The position numbers were made by a program, and so were the translations under genes. Shown here in pieces: positions 50,201-62,000 of a stretch of 64,000 bases of DNA. The notes beneath the pieces are model-generated. The model was not told the origin of the DNA. It made no database searches and saw only the letters and a list, made by a program, of their open reading frames with translations. The DNA is from Microplitis mediator (taxonomy: Eukaryota; Arthropoda; Insecta; Hymenoptera; Braconidae), in NCBI RefSeq assembly GCF_029852145.1, contig NC_079973.1:9754385-9818384 (forward strand). Reading direction: 5' to 3'. The stretch's first letter is position 1. Every line of letters begins with the position of its first letter.

Positions 50201-53200
50201 AACGTAAGGAATTTAAGGTAAGTGTAGGTTCGTCAATGCTACATTGATTTTTAGGAAACATCTCATCATCGTTTGCGTCCGTAGTATTCTATTTTGTTTC
50301 ACTTATATCTATAATCAACTGTACCATTAACCGAAAGTGTTGCGGAGTGACTGGTGGAACCAGCTTGATTACTCGCTTCGCAACTGTACTCTCCAGCGTG
50401 CTGTGCGGTTACAGCATCAATGCTAAGAAGGGAAATTTTCTTCCCAGTTCTGGTTATTATTATATCCGGATGATTTTGACGGGTTATGGGTTCACCGTTA
50501 AGACTCCAACGGATTTCTATTGGTTGATCGCCTTTCAAGACACTACAGATTACGGATACCTGTTCTCCCCAATTTGCTGGTTCTTCACCAATTGCAAAAG
50601 GTGCAATTTGCGGAGTTACTGAAAAATGAATATAATCCACGGAGGTATTCAATAATTTGTATAATAGAAATTTAAAAAATAAACCAGTCGTTTTTCGTTG
50701 AAATGTTTCGCGGAAATAGATTTTCGTAAACACGCGACGTAATGATCGAAAAAAGGGAAATATGGAGAGGACAATTAAGAAAGGACATAACATGAACATT
50801 AAAATGTATTCAAAGTCATTTGACTGCTATATACCGTTGACAGCCAGCACAGAAGAGTGGCTTGAGGCTCCCGCCTTGTTTGATGCAGTACAAGTATATT
50901 CACCCGAGTGTCTTGCAGCTACAGAGTCAATTGCCAACATACTGTGACGTTTGCCACCAGTGATTGTGATGTCAGTGCGATGTTGATTCAAGGGTTCACT
51001 GTTGAATGCCCAAGCGATATCCAAGGGTAGATCACCCTTGGAAATAGAACAGGTTACCGATACCGCGTCTCCCGAATTTGAAGGCTCGTCACCGAATGTA
51101 AATGGGAGGATCTGTGGGACAACTGAGGGCTTGGCTTAACGCACGTTGCTGAATGAGGATTATAACTTAAATATATACGTATAAAATTATTACTGCGTCC
51201 ATGGCTGCACCTAAAAACGTAAACGCTAAAAAATATAAATAAAAGGAATTGGATATAAATGATAATGTGAATTAGCGGTTAAACACAAAAAGTGCAGTTG
51301 CGAATAATGATGCGTGCATCCTTTTTTTTTTTTATTTAACTTAAGAATTGACACAAAATTGTTAATGACAAACGAAAAATAACTAAAAAAAAGAATTTTT
51401 TACTAATACCGTTAACCGCCAAGATTGTCGAGTGACTGACGTTGCCCGCTCGATTGGTAGCGACGCAAATATACTCGCCCGCATGTCTTGCCGCGACAGA
51501 TTCTATGCTGATGGCACTCATATGTTTATTGATTCTTGTTATTACGATATCTGGATTTTTCGAGTCTATATCTTTGCCATTATGGCGCCATATTATTTCC
51601 ACGGGGAAATCGCCTTTTACAATAGAGCATGTAGCTGATACCATATCGCCCCAGTTTGCTGGACCATCGCTCATCGAAAATGGGCCTATCTGTGGCGCGA
51701 CTGTAATAGTATATCAGAGGTTTTCAAGAAGTAATAATGTAGGATGTATTGTTGTTCAAAGGATATGGAATTTCAAGGACTAAATGAAGCAACACGTCTC
51801 CTAAAGGCTTCGAAAATTTTGAATCGCTTTGAATGTTGTACCATTAACAGCCAACGGTGCAGAGTAACTCGTTCCACCAGCAATATTACTGGCGCTGCAT
51901 GTATATTCTCCTGCATGCCGTGCAGAAACAGCTTCAATAGTCAACAAACTGACACGTTTGCTTGTATTAACAATGGTTATATCAGTATGCTCGCGTTTTA
52001 TCGGTTTTCCATTGAGAAACCATTCCATCTCGATTGGGTAATCGCCTTTCAATACCGTGCAAGTTGCAGTAATTGTATCTCCCCAATTTGCAGGTTCCTC
52101 GCTGATTATGAAAGGCGCTATCTGGGGAGAAACTTTTAATCCAACAGGCATAAGTCAAAATCACTCGATAATTAAATTTAAAATGTAGATAACCACGATT
52201 AGAATATGCATATATATTTTTTTTAGTACCATATGATGAGGAAAAATAGGGTTTAAGCGGTCGTGCTATCGCTTGATTACTGATACCATTACATGTATGA
52301 TTAAAAAAAATTAAAATAAAGCAAATTTTGTATTTTCAAAAGCGGTTGTGGCGTAAGTCTCGATAAACAATCCCCGAAAACCTACCATTGACTACTAATG
52401 TCGCCGATTGGCGAGCAGTACCAGCCCCATTTGTTGCAATACAAGTGTACTCCCCTGTATGTCTTGCTACAGCTGATTCTATGCTGATAACACTCATATG
52501 CCTACTTATTGTATTTACTATAATATCTGATTGATCATTAACGATCGGCTGGCCATTGTGTTGCCACAATATTTTCATTGGAAAATCACCCTTTAAAACC
52601 GTACAAGTTGCAGACACCGGTTCACCCGAATTTGCTGGACTATCAGTAAATGCTATTGTACCTATTTGTGGTGAAACTAAAAGAAAAAATATGTGCTATG
52701 TAGAAACGAAAGTTCACAGACGTATCGATAGCATTATTATCCCTCTTGTCAATTTCAATATCGATTGTTTTTAAAACTTTAAACTACTTTGTTCTTTTCA
52801 TCTCGTTAATTTATTATTTTTACTTTACTCCTATTAAAGAAGATAAAAGGATTTAGTTAGGAAAAGTGATGCAATAAATTTTAAAAGTTGTTGCGGAGGA
52901 TGAAGGAGACGTCTCGTGCTAGCCAATAAACTCTTAAACTCATTGTTTTAAATGGAACAATAGTTATGATTTTTTGTACCATTTACTGCTAATAATGATG
53001 AATAACTTGTCCCTCCTGCAGCATTGCTAGCAGTACAAGTATATTCTCCTGCATGTCTTGCTGAGAGCCCATCAATAGTCAACAAACTAACCCGTTTACT
53101 TGTGCTAACAATCGTAATATCTGAATGATCTTGCCCGATTGGTTGGCCATTCAATGCCCATTGAATGTCTATCGGAAAGTCACCTTTCAATACTGTACAG

Positions 53201-56200
53201 GGTGCAGTCACTGTATCACCGGCATTTGATGGTTTCTCGCCAAATACAAACGGAGCGATCTCTGGAGCAACTATGGATAGGATTTAAATGGAAATTAAAG
53301 GAATCAAGGATATATTTTAAAAAATAAAGCCGTTTTGTTAGTTCAAAACCTATACACAAATGTCACATAAAAATTTCGTCAAGTTGTCGAATAAGATATA
53401 CCATTAACAACTAACGATGCTGAATAACTCGTTCCACCGGCTTGATTACTAGCTGAACAAGTATAGTCTCCAGCATGATGCGCTGATACTGAATCAATTG
53501 TTAAGACACTCACGCGTTTACCCGTACTGCCTATCGTTATATCTGGATTATTTGAAAAAATCGGTTCCCCATTTAGTGACCATTCAATCGAAATTGGATA
53601 ATCTCCTTTGATAACAGTGCAAGTTGCAGTAACGGTTTCTCCCCAATTCGCGGGTTCATCTCCGAAAGTAAAAGCTGCGATTCCCGGTTGAACTGTGAAA
53701 GTAAAAATGAACTGAACATAAAAGTAAATGCCCTATTTATAGAAAACTATCCTGACGCATTGTTTCGATAGGGTGGAAGGATATTTCGTAGATATTGTCG
53801 TAAAATAATTTTAAAACAAACATAGTTCCACATTTATATTTACTATTCGTTGATATGTATATTAAGTACCATTAACTATTAATGATGCAGAATAGCTTGT
53901 ACCACCAGCGGCATTACTTGCGGAACAAGTATACTCTCCAGCATGTCTTGCTGTCACTCCGTCAATTGTCAAGAGGCTGACACTTTTCCCAGTCCCGATT
54001 GATATATCCGGAAAATTATGATGAGAAATCGGATCACCATTAAGCGCCCATTCAATTTCAATAGGCCGATCGCCTTTTATAACAGTACACGTTGCTGTCA
54101 CCGTATCTCCCCAGTTTGCGGGTTCGTCTCCCATTACAAAAGGAGCAATTTGAGGCGCGACTAAAGATAAATAAATTTATAAACCATATAGAAGGATTAT
54201 AACTGTGATTATGGATAGGCTAGGAGTATGATAATGTCTCGTAGAAAACCTGACGCACAAAAAAATAATATGCGGTGAAACTTGTACCATTAACAGTTAA
54301 AGCTGCGGCATAACTCGTTCCACCTGCAGCGTTACTAGCACTGCATGTATATTCTCCTGCATGACTTGCTGATACTGCATCGATTGTTAACAAACTAACT
54401 CGTTTAGTAGTACTAAGTGTGATACCCGGATGATCGTGAGCTATTTTTTTACCATTGAGAAACCACTCAATGTCTATTGGAAAGTCTCCCTTAAAAACCG
54501 TACAGGTAGCGGTGACTGCATCGCCCCAGTTAGCGGGTTCATCGCCCATGACAAAGGGTACGATCTGAGGTGCGACTGGGAATAAACAGTAGTATAAATA
54601 GAGTTATTATGAAAGGGTGAATTTGGAAGGATATGGAGAACCGAAAAATTTCGTAGATAACCTGACGAGCTGTTTACTAATTATCAAAGATGTTTCCACG
54701 TATCATAGATACCATTAATTGCCAGAGATGCTGAATAACTTGTTCCACCCGCAATATTGCTAGCACTGCATGTATATTCCCCGGCATGATCTGCTGATAC
54801 TGTGTCAATTGTCAACACACTGACACGTTTGCTGGTACCACTTATTGTGATATCAGGATAATTTTTAGTAATTAATTTGCCATTCAAAAACCATTCAATC
54901 GTAATTGGAAAATCTCCTTTGAAGACAGTACAGGTTGCTGTGACTGCGTCACCCCAATTCGCAGGCTCATCACCCATAACAAAGGGTACTATTTGAGGAG
55001 CGACTATTGAGGAGATTAAAACAAATGTTAAAAAGTTAAAAAAAGAAATGTTAACGATTTATTCGCGTCAGTATCGTCTTTAGAGTCAGATTCCCCAAGG
55101 CTGCTTGAAAGGAAAGGAAATAAATTCAGGAAGTTGTGGGAGGTACGAGTATGGAACACGTACCATTAACTGCTAATGTTGCAGATTGACTGGTTCCACC
55201 AGCGACGTTGGATGCCGAACAAGTATATTCTCCGGCATGACCTGCCGCGACTGAATCAATACTCAAAATTCTATTCTTTCTTGTTGTCGCGACTATATTA
55301 ATGTCAGAGCGGTCACGACGAATTGGCTCACCGTTATGTGCCCACGTTATTTCAATTGGTAAATCACCTTTTAATACAGAGCATGGGACACTTATTGACT
55401 CGCCCCAGTTTACCGGGCCATCAGCCATCGTAAACGGTGCAATTTGAGGCGCGACTGAAAGATATCTATGTCGTTAATCTTGATGAGCAATAAAATTTTA
55501 TTTGTCAGACTAAAAAAAAATACTGAGCTTTGCCACAATAATTCAGATGACACGGGGTAGGATTGGACAGGAGACACCGAAGAAAAAATAATGAAAGATT
55601 ATATATGTACTTAATTAAAGAACAAAATATTCTCTACCGTTGACCGTTAGCTCTGCTGAATAACTTGTACTACCAGCTCCATTAGACGCAACGCACGTAT
55701 ACTCTCCAGCGTGACTCGGGCTTGCGGAATCAATCGATATAAGACTATTTCGTTTAGTAGTTGTCACAGAAATGTGAGGATTGTCATCTGTTATAACTAC
55801 ACCATTGAGAGCCCATGATATTTCCAATGGGGCATCACCACTTACGATAGTGCATACAGCTGAGACAGATTCTCCCCAGTTTACTGCTTTATCAGACATC
55901 TCGAAGGGAGCAATTCGCGGTGAAACTGTTTTATATTCGAAAATAATAATAAATAAATAAAGATAGAAATAAAAAATCTAAAGAGTACTAAAATGTCATG
56001 AGGAAACTTGAATATACCAGTAATAAAATTCAGTGCCACCTACTCGATACCGATGGAATAACAATTACGCTTAACCACCTGCTACCGATGGAGTAGGAAG
56101 GGAAAGTAAGTGCCCACGCACTCGATAACCAATACATGCATCACCCACGGAGAACCGTCAGGCTATTTTCTGCGTGTTTTATACTTTGCACGTCATCATG

Positions 56201-58958
56201 CAAGTGACCTAAGGTATCCTATCGAACAACACGCATACCATTGACAGATAAATCGGCTGAATGAGAAGTTGATCCAGCTTTATTGCTCGCACTGCAAGAA
56301 TATAATCCAGCATGACGCGCTGCCACTGATTCAATAGTCAAAGTACTGGCTCTTTTGCCACTTTTTCTCACCGCAATATCACGATGCTGATGATTACTAT
56401 CGGGGCTTGTAGAATCATTTTCAATTGGTATGCCATTCAATGACCAAACGATGTCTATCGGTAGGTCACCTTTTATTACAGCACATTGAACAGTCGCCAT
56501 TTCTCCAGCATTTGCCGCTTCATCACCGAATGAGAATGGAGCTATCTGTGGAGCCACTGTAATTTCCGAGCAATTATCGATATTTTATCGTGAGGAATTT
56601 AATTAAGGATATTATTATTCAAATAGGATATAGAGGATATAAGTGTGTTAAAAGAATGTCGAAGCGATGTGTATTTAAAATTACAAACCATTGAGATCGT
56701 TCCCGTTAACTCGAAACGTCTCGTTCAAATGTGTGATGGACGGCGGAGACGTTTACATACGGCAATTAGCGACGAGTTCGAAAAATTATTACAGGATGCA
56801 AATAGCCAATAAGTCCCCGCGCGACCAGTGTAATTATTGTTTTTGCAGAAAAATAGAATATACGTCATCGTTGTCATGCTTAATTATTTAGTAAAGCTAC
56901 AAGAAAAAAATAATTAAATTTACATTTACCGCTGACGACATAGCTTTTGGATTTTATATTAAATACAAATAAAGAGGAATAATAAATTTAATTAGACAAC
57001 GATGACAACACAAAGTAGCGAAACTCAACATAAAATATAAAATCTACAAAATATAAGCTTTTTAATTCGTGTAAACTACCATTGACCGCGAGTAGAGCGA
57101 TATGACTGTGAGATCCGGCCGCGTTTGATGCGACGCACTTATATTTTCCAGCATGTCTCGCTGATACACTATCGATGCTCAAAAAGCTGACCCTTTTATT
57201 ATTAACAATTGTTATATCATTACTATCGAAGTCATTAACTGGCCGATCGTTGATCATCCACGAAAAGTTAACCGGCAAATCACCTTTGATGATTGTGCAG
57301 GAAATTGAAAGCATTTCTCCAGAGTTGAGAGGATCATCACCGAATGAGAACTGAAGGACTTGTGGCGCGACTGCGAATACAACCGTCGAGTTATTCATTC
57401 GATAATCAATCATGAGAAAAATAAAAACGATTAAAAATAATAAAAGTCAACGAATATCGAAAAAAAAGTAAGAGGAAGATAACAGGGAGAAGCAGCTGCA
57501 GAAGGAAGTAATAACCGACGTCTTCATCATTTTATTAAAAAATAACTCTAGCAAAATGAACTGAGGATTCAATGCGTGCAAATAAAATTTATAACAAGCA
57601 GAGTTCGAATTATAAGATCGAAAGCAAATAATAAAATAATAAATGAGGTTTTTTTTTCAGAAAACTAAATAAATAAAAAGTATATAACAACAAGCTTTAT
57701 GTATATTATATAGTTTCGATCAGATGAATCCGCGAACCGTTTACTGTGAGGGGTGTGGAGTAGAAAGATGTCCCAGCAGGATTCTCAGCAGTGCAAACGT
57801 AATCTCCCGCGTGTTTGGCAGTAAGGGAAGATATCATTAGCATGCTAACACGATCCGCGACCTTCTTCGCGATCACACCGGATGAACCGCCCATTTCTTC
57901 ACCGGGATAACTCCAGCGTATAGTTAAAGGCAAGTCACCAGTTGGTACAATGCACTGCAGGTTCGCGAACTCTCCGGCATTCATTGGTAACTTGGTGAAC
58001 GCAAATGGTTGTACCGTGGGTGGCACTGAAGGGATCATATGGTACGTGTCACGATTATTTCTTTATATATTACTCCCATCGATAATGCAATTCATGAATT
58101 ATTTATAACATGTAACTCATTATAATCAATAAGCGAGAAATAATTAACACTTATTGAATTAATGATACCTTGAAGAAAACGATTAGATATTATGAAACAA
58201 ATCTAATAGAGTTATCGATTATTTCGAGAAAAAATTTAATCTTTCGATCTGGAGCCTGTGGCACTCTCGAGTTGTTTTCTTTGTGACTTGTAGAGTCTGT
58301 AATTCTATATGTGTAGTACAGCTGCCCGCAGGTATATGGACAGGATACGAAGAAAGGAAAGCAGCTTCTCAAATCACGGCAGGTGCTACGAGAAATACGT
58401 GCCCACCTGCCGCTTCCTTGCTGTTGCACTGAAAAAAATAATCGCTAGCTGCTAGCGATTTTTTTCGCTAGCAGCTAGCGATTTTTAATCGTTAGCTGCA
58501 AGCGATTATTTCGCTAGCGGCTAGCGATTTTTTCTTTAGCAGCTAGCGATTTTTAATCGTTAGCTGCAAGCGATTATTTCGCTAGCGGCTAGCGATTTTT
58601 TCTTTAGCAGCTAGCGATTAAAAATCGCTTGCTGCAAGCGATTATTTCGCTAGCTGCTAGCGATTTTTTCGCTAGCAGGTAGCGATTAAAAATCGCTTGC
58701 TGGAAGCGATTATTTCGCTAGCTGCTAGCGATTTTTTCGCTAGCAGGTAGCGATTAAAAATCGCTTGCTGGAAGCGATTTTTTCGCTAGCTGGAAGCGAT
58801 TTTTTCTTTAGCAGGGAGCGATTAAAAATCGCTTGCTGGAAGCGATTTTTTCGCTAGCGAGTAGCGATTAAAAATCGCTTGCTGGAAGCGATTTTTTCTT
58901 TAGCAGGGAGCGATTAAAAATACTGTTTTTATCATTAAAATATATATATATATATGAA

Positions 58959-59030
<72 letters not shown>

Positions 59031-62000
59031 TTCATATATATATATATATTTTAATGATAAAAACAGTATTTTTAATCGCTCCCTGCTAAAGAAAAAATCG
59101 CTTCCAGCAAGCGATTTTTAATCGCTACTCGCTAGCGAAAAAATCGCTACTCGCTAGCGAAAAAATCGCTTCCAGCAAGCGATTTTTAATCGCTACCCGC
59201 TAGCGAAAAAATCGCTTCCAGCAAGCGATTTTTAATCGCTCCCTGCTAAAGAAAAAATCGCTTCCAGCTAGCGAAAAAATCGCTTCCAGCAAGCGATTTT
59301 TAATCGCTACCTGCTAGCGAAAAAATCGCTAGCAGCTAGCGAAATAATCGCTTGCAGCAAGCGATTTTTAATCGCTAGCTGCTAAAGAAAAAATCGCTAG
59401 CCGCTAGCGAAATAATCGCTTGCAGCTAACGATTAAAAATCGCTAGCTGCTAAAGAAAAAATCGCTAGCCGCTAGCGAAATAATCGCTTGCAGCTAACGA
59501 TTAAAAATCGCTAGCTGCTAACGAAAAAAATCGCTAGCAGCTAGCGATTATTTTTTTCAGTGTGTACTCAACCGATCCACGCTTAAATTTTACTCATCTA
59601 TTTATACTCGCTTAAATATTAACCCACGGTTTAAACAGTTTTATCATATTACTAAGGGGATTGCTGAAATAAAATGTAATTACACAAACAGAATATGACA
59701 TTTCATCAATAAAACAATTAATTTTGCCTAGAGCTGAAAAAATTTGAATTATAAATAACAAGATTAATAAATATAGATGACAAGAAAAATATAATTAACT
59801 GAATTTATGTTTCGAAAAAAAACTACAATAATTATTCTAAGAACAGTTCGTTTTCTTTTTTTCGGTAATCATAAGAGAAACAGTTTTTTAGATTATTTGT
59901 ATGAGTTCTGTGGGTTTCCGCAGCAATTTTATTATTCGGTTGCTGAACATACACTATACGATTCTCCGCCTGCCATATGGCCTGAAGCCACGAGCACTAA
60001 CGTCAAACTCTCGTATTTTAATGTCATTTCACGGTTTTTCTTGTCATCTATTTGTCTGACGATTAATTAATACCGTACATAAACAATAAATAATTTATGT
60101 ACGTTACTAATTAAATAATAATTTATTTTTTTGTGTCGGAAAATTATGCAGCGGTAATTAATAAAGAATTGAACTTGAAAGTTAGTTTTTTTCCGACTCA
60201 ATAATTTGAATAATTTGAATTCATTTATAAAACTTCTAATGACTCCAAAAGAAATTGCAAAATTTTCGAATTTGAAATTTAAATTAATCAGTAATAAAAA
60301 ATTTTGTTGAATTAAATTAGAATTTTCAATTTAATTTCAATCCCGAATGAAAAATGATAGAAATATGTAAAATAAAAAATTGTGCCTACCCATGACTTGA
60401 ACTTCGAGTGTTCCTCTTGCGCTGTATCCTTGAGCATTGCGTGCAACACATGTGTAAGTTGCCTGATCGCTGTGTCGTTCTACGTTTTCGATGATGAGTG
60501 TTCCGTTTGGAAAAACTTTTTGTTTTCTGTTGATTGGCAGGACGCGAGTGTCTCGTTCCCATACGATGCTCTCGATTGGATAACCAGCGACTGGACAAGT
60601 TACTCGAAGAGTTTCTCCCGCGACGATTGCTTTCTTGTCCATGTGGCGGATGAAAGGAAGACCGTAGACATTAAGACGTGCTGAGTGTTCTGCTGATCCA
60701 ACCTTTAATCATTATCAAATAGTCAAATAAACAATCTATTTCTAACAAGCAGAAGAACGGAAGAAATTATGTAGCAAATAAGGATAATACGAAATTTCAC
60801 CTTTGATGCTGCAATACATTTATAAAGTCCGCCGTCGTTTGTGTGAATGCTTGAGATGTTCAAATGAGATACAACGTCGCCGTTGACCTTAACGTATTGT
60901 CCAACTTGTAGTCTTTCTGTGTTTGATAACCGCTTGCCGTCAAGTTCCCAGGTAATTTCAGGAGTTGGATTTCCGCTTGCAACGCACTTGAGAAACATGC
61001 TGGGTCCGGGTTGAAGAGTTTCTTCTTGGAAGGCCTGTTTTATCTGAGGTGGTTCAACTGTTGACAAAAATTTAACAGCGTGAATTTAGTGCAGAAAAAC
61101 CAACAAAAAAATTTAAATAAATTATTTACATCGTCCTCCAAGTTTCAATTCAGCAGTCGCTTGAGCACTTTCTTGATCATTCCGAACAAAGCATTGATAC
61201 ATTCCCTTATCTTCCTTCTTAACGCTTTCAATTCTGAGCACGGGATCTTCATGACCAAAAGGTTTTCCATCTTTCATCCACGAAATTGTTTTAATAGGAT
61301 TTCCACGTACATTGCAAGTAAAAGTTGCGGGTCTGCCAAAATCGACAGTCTGGACTCGGGGTTCAATTTCAGCAGCCAATGGTGCAGTGACGGTAAGAAC
61401 TGTCTCGACGCTTTCCCCACCAACGGAATTATTCACAATGCAGAGATATTTGCCAGAATCTTCAACACGTGCTTCTCTAATAATCAAAGTTCCACTGACT
61501 TGGCGTACTCGTTCATTCAACTGAACTGGTTGTCTACGTGTTGTACCATCGATAAATTTGTACCATCTGCAACACAAAAAATTACAATACATGAAATTTA
61601 CAGATGAAAAGAATCTTGATGACAAACAGTTTCCCTAAAACAATTCTATCATTTGAATCATTTTTATGCACGACACGAATCATTTGATGACATTAGTCTG
61701 AACTACGATTAAAGACGTTTGGAATCATGTATTATGGATGAACAAAGCAAATGCGATAAATAAAAAATGCGGTAATAAAAAAAGAGGAGTTACGCGGCAC
61801 GCGATAAGATGCGCGTGTACCTAGATATCGGTGCAGGAAATCCTTGAGCCGCGCACGCAAGCGCCAATGGCTCTCCTTTAACACCCTGATTCTTATTCAA
61901 ACCATCCCCAGTACTCTTTGGTGCAGTTTGACCCGATGGTTCTGAAAGTAAAAGGGTCAAAACTCGTTTACCGATAACTTTACGAGTACCTACTCCTGGC

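Noticed and set aside
48181..51783. Plus-strand ORFs opposite exon-9 variants
   Set aside because: Shadows of Ig7 exons; no independent content.
58427..59562. CRISPR-like array of short palindromic repeats
   Set aside because: Units are contiguous without unique spacers, are arranged as mirrored arms around a TA centre, and lie in a eukaryotic intron.
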